From SIG565 sp045594065 (GTDB lineage: Bacteria > Bacillota > Clostridia > Oscillospirales > Acutalibacteraceae): 51,988 bases of DNA. The notes beneath the pieces were generated by a model. The model saw only the letters and a list, made by a program, of their open reading frames with translations. It made no database searches and had not been told where the DNA came from. Made by a program: the position numbers and the translations under genes. Positions 13,756 to 21,540 of the stretch are shown here, one piece after another (the stretch's first letter is position 1; each line of letters opens with the position of its first letter). The stretch is from NCBI GenBank assembly GCA_045594065.1, contig JAZNXU010000045.1, forward strand, positions 1 to 51,988. The letters are read 5' to 3'.

Positions 13756-14694
13756 ATGAAAGATTATTCTAATTGTACTAGCGTGTCCCTAGACTGGCTC
13801 CGGGGAATAGTTAAGCTGCAGAACGTTCGTGAGTTTATTGACGACCTCACAGCCATTGATAGTCGCTTAAGTTTCGATAACTTCTCAGAATGGACAGGCG
13901 GCGGTCTTCTGAATTACGGAAAAAGGTATGTACACAATGACGTTCCTTCAATAACCTTTGCTTTTAACCCTGTTGAAGAGGGTGAACTTATGGCAGTTTC
14001 CGAAATTCAGGACACCGAGAAAAAGCGCAACCCTTATATTCTTCTGAGTCTCTCAGGCGACGCTATACGATATATTGGTGATAAGAGCCTGAAGGCAATA
14101 TGTAAATACCTGTACCAAAATGAATTCGTTTGCACCCGTATTGACTATGCCTTAGATATGTTTGACGGCTGTCAGGACATTGTTGCGCTGCTTTCTGAAG
14201 CCTTCGAAAACTTCATACTTCCCGAAAAAGGTGAAATTACAATAAAAGGCAGAATTAATCGTGTACCGCGTAATCTTAAGATACACCAATACCAATACCC
14301 GAAGGGTTCTGAATACCAGGGTGACAGCTTCAAAAACTATACTCTTGGACATCACGGTTCTGACCACGGAATGTTCAGACTTTACAACAAGCATTTCGAG
14401 AGCCTTTACGGTCGTAATGCAAAAATCGGTGAGCAGCTGCTTGATGGTCGCAAATATTGGTACCGTGGCGAAATAGAACTTCATAATAGTCATTATCGAT
14501 TATGGGCGGCAGAGTCCTTCAACAATCTTGTGCTGCAGGACTTCCCTATTACTTCCTGCTGGGCAAATGCTATGGATAATTACTTTACTTTATGTTTTGC
14601 AGGTACTGATTCTTTTAATATGAGAAACACAGATGACTGTCCGGAATGGGTGGCTTTCATAGGCTTCTTATACAAACGCATTGATTTTGTATAA
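13756..14694 (+). CDS. Rep_trans family replication initiator, 5' part, truncated by integration
   Basis: 312 residues from ATG 13756, with GGAGG 5 nt upstream; an upstream TTG at 13744 is unlikely. It is a rolling-circle initiator of the Rep_trans family (the pT181 RepC, NicK and Tn916 Orf20 group), which nicks the origin and stays linked to DNA through a tyrosine. Motifs: CTRIDYALD (126-134), RLYNK (208-212) with the probable nicking tyrosine Y210, and WYRGEIEL (235-242). Codons 306-312 (YKRIDFV) lie within the right att site, and the TAA stop comes from the host half-site. In the circular phage the codon at that position would be CAA and the frame would continue for 90 residues. Whether the shortened protein is active is unknown. 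Confidence 0.85.
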   Translation: MKDYSNCTSVSLDWLRGIVKLQNVREFIDDLTAIDSRLSFDNFSEWTGGGLLNYGKRYVHNDVPSITFAFNPVEEGELMAVSEIQDTEKKRNPYILLSLSGDAIRYIGDKSLKAICKYLYQNEFVCTRIDYALDMFDGCQDIVALLSEAFENFILPEKGEITIKGRINRVPRNLKIHQYQYPKGSEYQGDSFKNYTLGHHGSDHGMFRLYNKHFESLYGRNAKIGEQLLDGRKYWYRGEIELHNSHYRLWAAESFNNLVLQDFPITSCWANAMDNYFTLCFAGTDSFNMRNTDDCPEWVAFIGFLYKRIDFV

Positions 14695-14696
14695 TT
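14667..14696. other. attR, dif-like recombination site at the right prophage end
   Basis: The phage-side arm TTATACAAACG (14668-14678), spacer CATTGA (14679-14684) and host-side arm TTTTGTATAATT (14685-14696). The host arm is the exact complement of the left host arm AATTATACAAAA. The phage arm differs from the host version in two to three bases beside the spacer, where it has to encode Lys-Arg of Rep. The site overlaps the rep stop codon. Confidence 0.85.
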
Positions 14697-14754
14697 GGAG
14701 ATAAAATTAATTAGTTGTAAATTTTCGGTTAATACGGTTATTCCCTATATGTAA

Positions 14755-14792
14755 ATCAAAAAAATACAGTGATATTCTGAATGAGTATCACT
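14755..14792 (-). terminator. Terminator of the xpt-nup operon
   Basis: Minus-strand AGTGATA (14786-14792) pairs with TATCACT (14068 offset 14768-14774 on the plus strand), followed on the minus strand by GTA and a run of T to about 14757. It lies 10 bp beyond the nupQ stop and could also stop transcripts leaving the prophage on the plus strand. Confidence 0.78.
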
Positions 14793-14802
14793 ATATTTTA
14801 AT

Positions 14803-15786
14803 TTAGCGTTCTTCACGGAAATATGTTGTGCCTAAGCTTTCCGGTGGTTGTGTTTCGCGTTTTTTGCGCATACTTGAAATTGCAAGAACAATTATTGTAA
14901 CTACATACGGTAATAATTCAAGCAACTGCAAATTCTTGGGTGCGATACCAGGTATTGAAATCGGTATTACATATAATGCGCCGAAAATTATTGAGCCTAT
15001 TATTCCCAACATTGGGCGCCATATGGCAAAAATTACAAGCGCCACGGCTAGCCATCCGAACTGTTCAACAGCATCTTTATTCCAGCCGCCTGAGAGATAC
15101 TGCATAACAAAATGCAGACCGCCAAGTCCTGAAATCACGCCACCTAGGCAGGTAGCGATGTATTTATAGCGGTTAACATTAATACCGGCAGCATCAGCAG
15201 TTGCAGGATTCTCCCCTACCGCACGCAAATTCAAACCAATTCTTGTACGGTTTATAATAAGAGTAACTATAATAGCAATTATAATTGCCAAATAAGTCAT
15301 AAATCCAGAAGAAAGAAATGCATCGCCTATAAACCCAAGCTTTTCTGCAAAGGGTAGCTTAGTCTGGTAAATCGTGGATATATCTGGAAATGCAGAAACA
15401 CCGGTGTTTCCCTCAGCCTTGTTATTTATTATACCACCTATGAAGTTACTGAGACCTACACCAAAAGTAGTCAGAGCAAGTCCCGTAACATTCTGGTTTG
15501 CCTTTAAGGTAATGGTAAGGAAACTGTATATCAAGGATGTTAAAAGTGAGCCCAGTATTGCCGATAGAAATGTAATTAAAACCGCTAAAACAGGATTAAT
15601 TGTTTCGGTGGCACCTGTGTAAAAATATGCACCGGCAACGCCACAAACACCGCCCATTGACATAATTCCCGGTGTTCCAAGGTTAAGGTTACCTGATTTT
15701 TCGGTGATAATCTCACCTATTGAGCCATAAAGGAGGGTTGAACTGTACCCCAATGTTTGGGTTATAAGATTAGCAATATTAAGCAT
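14803..15786 (-). CDS. nupQ: Nucleoside ABC transporter permease
   Basis: 327-residue integral membrane permease of the BPD_transp_2 family with about eight to ten helices and the typical GEIITEKSGNLNLGTPGIM segment near residue 25. It is one of the two membrane subunits of a BmpA-NupOPQ type nucleoside importer. It is the last gene of the operon; its start overlaps the nupP stop by one base. A terminator follows. Substrate (purine nucleosides are likely) is inferred from family and the co-transcribed xpt. Confidence 0.9.
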   Translation of the reverse strand: MLNIANLITQTLGYSSTLLYGSIGEIITEKSGNLNLGTPGIMSMGGVCGVAGAYFYTGATETINPVLAVLITFLSAILGSLLTSLIYSFLTITLKANQNVTGLALTTFGVGLSNFIGGIINNKAEGNTGVSAFPDISTIYQTKLPFAEKLGFIGDAFLSSGFMTYLAIIIAIIVTLIINRTRIGLNLRAVGENPATADAAGINVNRYKYIATCLGGVISGLGGLHFVMQYLSGGWNKDAVEQFGWLAVALVIFAIWRPMLGIIGSIIFGALYVIPISIPGIAPKNLQLLELLPYVVTIIVLAISSMRKKRETQPPESLGTTYFREER

Positions 15787-16895
15787 TATTTAACCTCCTT
15801 TTTACGACTGCGGAAATTAACCTTATATCTGGTAAAGAACTCGCAACCGATAATAAAGAAAATGATAATTGCTGTTAAAACCTCGCCGACACTGCTATCA
15901 ATTTTTAAAGCATCGGTAGCGGAGGCGCCACCATCACCTAAAAATACAACAAGTAATGACACAAATACCATAATTATTGGATTGAATTTCGCCATCCAAG
16001 AAACCAAGATTGCAGTAAAGCCTTGTCCACCAACAATATTTTCATTGATTGTAGGTGTTGGTGAGCCTGCAACGAGCATAAGACCTGCAAGACCGCAAAT
16101 TGCACCGGAAATAGCCATAGTACGAATTATAACCTTTTTAACATTAATTCCTATGTATTTTGCAGTGTTTTGACTCTCCCCGACTACTGAAATTTCGTAG
16201 CCCTGTTTACTGTATTTAAGGTAAATGAAAACAAGTATTGTCAAGATTAAAACGATTAAAATATTTAAATAATAATTCTCTCCGAAAAGCTTTGGAAAAT
16301 AGCCGTAACCGGTACGCTCATTAATAATACCTAAGTCACTTCGACCGGATTTATCCTTAACCATTATGAAATACCCTACCAAGGTGGTAGCAACATAGTT
16401 CATCATTAGGGTGAACAGGGTTTCATTTGTGTTCCATATTGCCTTGAAAATTGCAGGAATTACTGCCCAAAGCATTCCTGCAAGCATACTGGCTAAGAAC
16501 ATAACAAGTAATAATAAAGGCTCTGCAAGATAATTACCGTATTCTAGCATACAAAATGCAGCTCCAAGGGCACCAATCAGTACCTGACCCTCTGCACCAA
16601 TGTTCCAAAACTTCATTTTAAAAGCAGGAGTTACTGCAAGTGAAATAGCAAGTAGAATTGCGGCGTGATGTATTGCCTTTAAGCGCGTAACTTCTCCGCC
16701 GTAAGTACCTTGCCACATTTTAACATAAACATCAATAGGACTAAGCCCTGTTACGAGTGTTATAAACACACCGCAAATAATAAGACCTAACAGTAAGCCA
16801 AGAGCGTGCACGATAATTGACTTAAAACCACCTATATCATCACGCTTAGTAATATGTATGAGTGGCTCATGAGTGGTGCGATGTTTAATTTTCAT
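15786..16895 (-). CDS. nupP: Nucleoside ABC transporter permease
   Basis: 369-residue membrane permease of the same family as NupQ, with an N-terminal cytoplasmic stretch (about 1-25) and about ten helices. FWNIGAEGQVLIGALGAA, the counterpart of the NupQ GNLNLGTPG segment, is near residue 92. It forms the heterodimeric channel with NupQ. It overlaps nupO by 11 nt upstream and nupQ by 1 nt downstream, so translational coupling is likely. Confidence 0.9.
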   Translation of the reverse strand: MKIKHRTTHEPLIHITKRDDIGGFKSIIVHALGLLLGLIICGVFITLVTGLSPIDVYVKMWQGTYGGEVTRLKAIHHAAILLAISLAVTPAFKMKFWNIGAEGQVLIGALGAAFCMLEYGNYLAEPLLLLVMFLASMLAGMLWAVIPAIFKAIWNTNETLFTLMMNYVATTLVGYFIMVKDKSGRSDLGIINERTGYGYFPKLFGENYYLNILIVLILTILVFIYLKYSKQGYEISVVGESQNTAKYIGINVKKVIIRTMAISGAICGLAGLMLVAGSPTPTINENIVGGQGFTAILVSWMAKFNPIIMVFVSLLVVFLGDGGASATDALKIDSSVGEVLTAIIIFFIIGCEFFTRYKVNFRSRKKEVK

Positions 16896-18426
16896 TATCG
16901 GTTACACCTCCGTTAGTTTTGGTCATAAGCAATCCAATCTCCTCTTTAGAGGTTGTTCTTCCGTCAACAATTCCCGAAATTTTGCCACCACAAATTACTA
17001 AAATGCGGTCACAAAGCTCTGTTAAAACGTCAAGGTCCTCACCTACAAATATTACGGCAACACCTTTTTTCTTTTGCTCATTCAGAAGATTATAAATAAT
17101 GTATGAGGAGTTTATATCAAGTCCGCGCACAGGATATGCCGCCATTAAAACTGTCGGCGAAGAAGCGATTTCGCGGCCAACGAGTACCTTTTGTACATTG
17201 CCGCCTGATAAACGGCGTACAGGTGTTGAGGCGCCGGGAGTTACAATCTCTAGATCGTCAATAATGTGCATAGCTAAATCCTTTGGAGCCTTGCGCTCAA
17301 GGAATAATGATTTACCCTTACGATAACTTCTAAGCATCATATTATCAACAATATCCATATTGCCTACAAGACCCATTCCAAGGCGGTCTTCAGGCACAAA
17401 GGAAAGTCGCACACCGAGTTCACGTATTTGCATTGGTGTTTTATCTTTCAAGTCATCGACAGCGCCTGTTTTAGGATTATTATAGAGTATTTCACCACAT
17501 TCAAGATGTTGCAGGCCTGCTATGGCTTCAAGAAGCTCGCGTTGACCAGAGCCAGCAATTCCCGCAATACCGAGTATTTCACCAGAGCGCGCTGTGAAAG
17601 AGACATCGTCGAGAAGTTTAACGCCATCGCGACTTTTACAATCAATATTTTTAACCACAAGGCGGTCTTCAGAATTTTCGGGCTCGCTACGTTCAATATT
17701 CAGTGTAATCTTCTTACCGACCATCATTTCGGTGAGCTCAGATTCACTAGTATCAGCCGTGCTGACAGTACCTACATACTCGCCCTTTCTAAGTACCGAA
17801 ACACGGTCGGAAAGAGATAATACTTCGTGTAATTTATGAGTAATGATGATAATAGCCTTTCCGTCATCACGCATACGGCGGAGTACTGCAAAAAGTTTTT
17901 GGGTTTCTTGCGGAGTGAGAACTGCTGTAGGCTCGTCGAGAATAAGTATATCAGCACCTCGATAAAGAACTTTTATTATCTCAACCGTTTGCTTTTCAGA
18001 AACAGACATATTGTAAACTTTTTTGGCAGGATCAATCTCGAAGCCGTATAATTCTGAAATATTTTTAACCTTTTCGGTAGCTTTTTTAATGTTGAAATTA
18101 TTATCCTCGAGCCCTAAAATGATGTTTTCGGTGGCAGAAAACACATCAACAAGCTTAAAATGCTGATGCACCATACCAATTTTATAATTAAAGGCATCTT
18201 TAGGAGAGGCTATAACAACCTGCTCGCCATCAATGAAAATTTCACCTTCATCTGGAAAATATATGCCCGATATCATATTCATAAGTGTCGTTTTTCCACT
18301 TCCGTTTTCACCTAAAATAGAGAGTATCTCTCCCCTTTTAACCGATAGAGAAACACGGTTGTTTGCGATAACACTTCCAAATGATTTGGTGATATTTTTC
18401 AGTTCAATTGCGGGAATTGTGTTCAC
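16885..18426 (-). CDS. nupO: Nucleoside ABC transporter ATP-binding protein
   Basis: 513 residues with two ABC domains in tandem, as usual for sugar- and nucleoside-type importers. The first domain is complete: Walker A GENGSGKTT, Q-loop HQHFK, signature NMSVSEKQ and Walker B ILILDEPTA. The second is degenerate: GIAGSGQRE for Walker A, LSGGNVQK for the signature and AAYPVRGLD for Walker B, so only one site probably hydrolyses ATP normally. It follows nupN after an intergenic hairpin. Confidence 0.93.
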   Translation of the reverse strand: MNTIPAIELKNITKSFGSVIANNRVSLSVKRGEILSILGENGSGKTTLMNMISGIYFPDEGEIFIDGEQVVIASPKDAFNYKIGMVHQHFKLVDVFSATENIILGLEDNNFNIKKATEKVKNISELYGFEIDPAKKVYNMSVSEKQTVEIIKVLYRGADILILDEPTAVLTPQETQKLFAVLRRMRDDGKAIIIITHKLHEVLSLSDRVSVLRKGEYVGTVSTADTSESELTEMMVGKKITLNIERSEPENSEDRLVVKNIDCKSRDGVKLLDDVSFTARSGEILGIAGIAGSGQRELLEAIAGLQHLECGEILYNNPKTGAVDDLKDKTPMQIRELGVRLSFVPEDRLGMGLVGNMDIVDNMMLRSYRKGKSLFLERKAPKDLAMHIIDDLEIVTPGASTPVRRLSGGNVQKVLVGREIASSPTVLMAAYPVRGLDINSSYIIYNLLNEQKKKGVAVIFVGEDLDVLTELCDRILVICGGKISGIVDGRTTSKEEIGLLMTKTNGGVTDNEN

Positions 18427-18498
18427 AGTTTTTCCTCCGTTTTATAATTCTCAAAAAAATATTGCACATTTGCAGTATTCTTTTCAAAATTAGAATAA

Positions 18499-18522
18499 GG
18501 CGGGACAAGTTATTGCCCCGCC
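18499..18522 (-). terminator. Attenuating hairpin between nupN and nupO
   Basis: GGCGGG (18517-18522 on the minus strand) pairs with CCCGCC (18499-18504) with a 12-nt loop, followed by TTATTCT. It lies 15 bp beyond the lipoprotein stop. Partial termination here would make more binding lipoprotein than membrane parts, as in many ABC import operons. Confidence 0.6.
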
Positions 18523-18536
18523 CTTTCAGTTAGTAA

Positions 18537-19799
18537 TTATTCTTCTGTGGCAGTAATACCGTCGATAATAATGTCAAAATATGGAGCAGATCTTAAGGTA
18601 GATTCGCTGAAGCAACCATCAACGATAGCCTCAGAGTCCTTAGTGAAAGCATCGTCGGTAACAACATCTGCTAAGTAAGTTGTAAGCTTTTTGCCGCCAA
18701 CTGTGAATGTATCGGTATCAAATACTTTGATTTCGTCATTAATGAGTTTCTGTTTAACATCATCAAGCTTAGCCTGAGTGCCGGCAGCAGCATTCTTCTC
18801 TATAAGCGCTGTAAGCTGTACACCGCCGTTCTCGAGAGTTGCGCAATAGTCGGACGGAATAGCGCCACCATTGATCATTGTGCTAATGATGAGCTCGAAA
18901 TATGGCTCCCAAGAAATTTTTGAGGAAATGATAGCGGTGTTAGGACCGATGTTAGAAGTATCAATATTGTAAGCTATATTCGGAACGCCGAGTTCTTCGC
19001 AAGCACTAGGAGCACCCGAGGAGTCAGCATGCTGGCTGATAAGAACGCAACCAGACTGAATTAAAGCCTTTGCAGCGGTGTTTTCAGCGGTAATATCAAA
19101 CCAAGATTTTGTGTACTTAACATCCATTGTAACTGTGGGGCAAACTGATTTAGCGCCAAGATAGAAAGAGGTGTAGCCAGACTTAACTTCGGCATACGGG
19201 TAAGCGCCTACATAGCCCATTTTAGCCTGCTCAGCGGTAATTTTACCGGATTCAATCATTTCGTTAAGCTTCATGCCTGCAGCAACGCCTGCGAGGTAAC
19301 GACCCTCATAAATAGAAGCAAATGCTGTGTGGTAGTTAGGAACTAACTCAGTGATAGCGCGGGTACCGGTAGCGTGGCAGAACTGAACTTCCGGAAACTC
19401 CTTAGCAGCTTGAATCATATAGGGCTCGTGACCAAAGCTGTCTGCAAAAATAAGGTCGCAGCCTGCATTTACAAGCTCTTTAGCAGCCTCATAACAAGCA
19501 GCGTTTTCATCAATGTTTGTCTTGAAGATAACCTGATCAGCATTAAGACCTAACTTCGCAACTACTGCATTTGCAGCGTCCATAAAGTTTTTGTCGTAAG
19601 TGGATCCTTGGTCGTGTAAGAAGATAAAGCCAACCTTTAATTCTTCTTTTGGGGTAGCTGCAACAGTAGCAGGTACTGTTTTCTCAACCTCATCAATAGA
19701 AAGAGTTGAGCCGTCGGCAGCGGGCTTTTTGATGCCGCAACCTACTGCGAGTGCCGCAATCATTGCTACAGCAAGAATTAGTGCGAGTAACTTTTTCAT
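18537..19799 (-). CDS. nupN: BmpA-family nucleoside-binding lipoprotein
   Basis: 420-residue basic membrane protein (Bmp/PnrA) type substrate-binding lipoprotein. The signal peptide ends in the lipobox LAVGC, so C21 should be lipidated and anchored to the outer face of the membrane. The Bmp fold follows, with LKVGFIFLHDQGSTYDKNF near residue 54, GYVGAYPYAEVKSGY mid-protein and ISQHADSSG, a ligand-contact region in the family. It is the binding subunit for NupOPQ. It lies 52 nt downstream of xpt in the same operon. Confidence 0.92.
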   Translation of the reverse strand: MKKLLALILAVAMIAALAVGCGIKKPAADGSTLSIDEVEKTVPATVAATPKEELKVGFIFLHDQGSTYDKNFMDAANAVVAKLGLNADQVIFKTNIDENAACYEAAKELVNAGCDLIFADSFGHEPYMIQAAKEFPEVQFCHATGTRAITELVPNYHTAFASIYEGRYLAGVAAGMKLNEMIESGKITAEQAKMGYVGAYPYAEVKSGYTSFYLGAKSVCPTVTMDVKYTKSWFDITAENTAAKALIQSGCVLISQHADSSGAPSACEELGVPNIAYNIDTSNIGPNTAIISSKISWEPYFELIISTMINGGAIPSDYCATLENGGVQLTALIEKNAAAGTQAKLDDVKQKLINDEIKVFDTDTFTVGGKKLTTYLADVVTDDAFTKDSEAIVDGCFSESTLRSAPYFDIIIDGITATEE

Positions 19800-19851
19800 T
19801 GGAATTCTCTCCTTTTAATAAATTATTTAAAAACCCTATCGGGTTAATAAA

Positions 19852-20427
19852 TCAAATACAAAATTTTACGCCGTTTTCTACCGACATTTCGGAAATGCGA
19901 GCCAAAGCTTCAACTCTTATTCCCTTTTCACGAATGATTTTACCACCGTTTTGATAGGCTTTTTCAATAACTATTCCGGCACCCACTATTTCTGCACCAG
20001 CCAGAGTAACAATTTCGGCTAAGCCGCACAAAGCCTTACCGTTAGCAAGAAAATCGTCGATAAGAAGTACCTTATCATTCTTGCTGATATATTCCTTAGA
20101 AATAATTACCTTATTTTTAACACCGTGAGTAAAGGATTCTACTTCGGCGCAATAAAAATCGTCTGAAATATTAAGAGTTTTTGATTTTTTTGCAAAAACC
20201 ATAGGAACCTCAAAATACTGGGCAGTTAGTGCAGCGATACCGATACCTGAGGCTTCAATAGTGATGATTTTAGTAACACCGCAATCCTTAAAAAGGCGAT
20301 AAAACTCTTTACCTAACTCACAAATAAGCTTGATATCCATTTGGTGATTGATGAAACTGTCTACCTTAAGTACATTGTCAGGATAAACCTTACCATCCTT
20401 TAAAATTCTCTCCTCTAAAAGTCGCAT
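19852..20427 (-). CDS. xpt: Xanthine phosphoribosyltransferase
   Basis: 191 residues, close to B. subtilis Xpt (194). It salvages xanthine with PRPP to XMP in the cytoplasm. The PRPP-binding loop VLLIDDFLANGKA is at about residues 125-137, with the N-terminal RLLEERILKDGKVYPDNVLK stretch typical of Xpt. It starts at ATG 20427 behind GGAGGCC. It is the first gene of the nup operon, linking uptake with salvage. The leader is only about 50 nt, too short for the purine riboswitch usually found upstream of xpt. Confidence 0.93.
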   Translation of the reverse strand: MRLLEERILKDGKVYPDNVLKVDSFINHQMDIKLICELGKEFYRLFKDCGVTKIITIEASGIGIAALTAQYFEVPMVFAKKSKTLNISDDFYCAEVESFTHGVKNKVIISKEYISKNDKVLLIDDFLANGKALCGLAEIVTLAGAEIVGAGIVIEKAYQNGGKIIREKGIRVEALARISEMSVENGVKFCI

Positions 20428-20487
20428 CAGGGCCTCCGTATGAAATTAGCGAAAAATTTGTAAAAATAATGCTAATATTATGTTAAA

Positions 20488-20516
20488 ATTATAACCTTAT
20501 TAAGTTATTTTGTCAA
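20488..20516 (-). promoter_or_regulatory. Consensus promoter of xpt-nupNOPQ
   Basis: Minus-strand TTGACA (20511-20516) and TATAAT (20488-20493) with a 17-bp spacer, a perfect sigma-A match. The start point is expected near 20480. Confidence 0.92.
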
Positions 20517-20580
20517 CAGTATTATAATTATAAAATCGAGTTGATTATGTAAATTTTTACAATAATTTCTATAATATTAC

Positions 20581-20609
20581 TTGATTTTTATCGCTACAAA
20601 TATTAAACT
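20581..20609 (+). promoter_or_regulatory. Possible promoter of the small membrane gene
   Basis: TTGATT (20581-20586) and TAAACT (20604-20609) with a 17-bp spacer, 30 bp before the ATG. Moderate match only. Confidence 0.45.
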
Positions 20610-20639
20610 ATAAACAAATAAAAAAGGAAATATTTTTTA

Positions 20640-20981
20640 ATGAAAAAAATTAAGCAAAAAATAGTAAATTTCTTTAAATGGATTTGGACACAAATTAAGG
20701 ATTGGCATAACCTAATTATTCTTATAATAGTTGCGCCCGCATTTTTTTGCCTTTGCGTTTTATTAGTCGCGTTAGGCCTATTCTTTATTGATGGCAGAAT
20801 TCACATTATTTATGCTGCAAGTTTGGTGGTAGCTTTTTGGGTAGGACCCTTTACCCCATTCTGGCCGCTTTGTATTGCAATTACATTAGGTGTAAGAAAA
20901 TTTATAGACAGTATTTGGAAACCTCGCAAACTCGAAAGAGATAAAGCAAATCAAGCAGAAAACGACCGACCTACTGAGTAG
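20640..20981 (+). CDS. Small membrane protein of unknown function
   Basis: 113 residues, not recognised. A basic, Lys- and Trp-rich N-terminus (1-25) precedes two membrane helices (about 26-52 and 58-88) and a charged C-terminal tail (about 89-113) rich in Lys, Arg and Glu. Both ends are probably cytoplasmic. The ribosome site is AAGGAAA. It is transcribed alone between two minus-strand operons. The last codons and stop are part of the terminator hairpin, so the gene end and terminator are fused. Confidence 0.7.
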   Translation: MKKIKQKIVNFFKWIWTQIKDWHNLIILIIVAPAFFCLCVLLVALGLFFIDGRIHIIYAASLVVAFWVGPFTPFWPLCIAITLGVRKFIDSIWKPRKLERDKANQAENDRPTE

Positions 20982-20996
20982 GCGGTCGTTTTTTTA
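20961..20996. terminator. Bidirectional terminator
   Basis: AACGACCG (20961-20968) pairs with CGGTCGTT (20983-20990), with an inner CCT/AGG, then seven T. It contains the stop codon of the small membrane gene and lies 4 bp from the ywlG stop, so it can end both convergent transcripts, better for the plus strand. Confidence 0.82.
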
Positions 20997-21539
20997 CAGC
21001 AAATCTCTATTATAGTGCGCCCTTTCTCCACCAATAAATTTAGGACGGGTGCGAGCGGCAACAATTAACGCGTTACCGATTTTATAGTTTTGGAGTCTTA
21101 CAGGCACGGCAACTTTCTTTAAATGCATACCAATAAGGGTAAAGCCGATATCGATGCCAGCATCAGCTTTAACACTCTCTACGGCAACGGGATTTTTGAA
21201 ACCGTTAAAGGCAGCAGTAGCAAACGAGCCGCCTGCTTTAGGCTGTGGCATAACATTAACGATTTCGGCATCAGTGCTTAAAGCATCTGACTCAATAATG
21301 ATTGCTCTGTTTAGGTGTTCACAACATTGAGCAGCCAAATAAATTCCCTTTTCACTAAGAACTTCATTAATTGCTTCAAAAAGCTCTTTGCCCAAATCAG
21401 CATTTGAGTTCTGTCCAATAACGCCACCCGAAACCTCACTTGTAGAGCAACCAACAACTAATATTGAATTAGCTTTAAGTCCGGCCTTTTCGCAAATCTC
21501 AAGAACTGTGGCGCGGGCTTGTTCTTTTATGTTTTCCAA
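20994..21539 (-). CDS. ywlG: YwlG/DUF436 family protein
   Basis: 181-residue member of the DUF436 (YwlG) family, widely conserved in Bacillota and of unknown function. Family landmarks: VVGCSTSEVSGGVIG near residue 28, AAQCCEHLNRA with paired cysteines near 70, PQPKAGGSFATAAF near 98 and the C-terminal GGERAHYNRDLL. It starts 1 nt after the ECF S component stop and is the last gene of the aromatic operon; no link to aromatic synthesis is known. Confidence 0.9.
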   Translation of the reverse strand: MENIKEQARATVLEICEKAGLKANSILVVGCSTSEVSGGVIGQNSNADLGKELFEAINEVLSEKGIYLAAQCCEHLNRAIIIESDALSTDAEIVNVMPQPKAGGSFATAAFNGFKNPVAVESVKADAGIDIGFTLIGMHLKKVAVPVRLQNYKIGNALIVAARTRPKFIGGERAHYNRDLL

Positions 21540-21540
21540 A

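Larger units (their letters stand above)
10369..14696 (+). mobile_element. Integrated filamentous (inovirus-like) prophage, about 4.3 kb
   Basis: Two matching dif-like sites enclose 4,298 bp (site to site). Apart from the cut rep gene, all genes are on the plus strand and tightly overlapping: the 3' part of rep, a coat-like small membrane protein, pI/Zot ATPase, a 34-residue membrane peptide, a membrane-anchored virion protein, a pIII-like adsorption protein, a pVI-like protein, a non-coding region with hairpins, and the 5' part of rep. There is no integrase inside, fitting use of the adjacent Xer-like enzyme. A pIV secretin is not expected in a Gram-positive host, and no single-strand binding protein gene was recognised. 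The genome is at the small end for filamentous phages. Genes look intact except rep, which the integration itself divides. Confidence 0.85.

Noticed and set aside
20428..20520. Purine riboswitch upstream of xpt
   Set aside because: The leader between the consensus promoter and ATG is too short, and the conserved aptamer core is not present.
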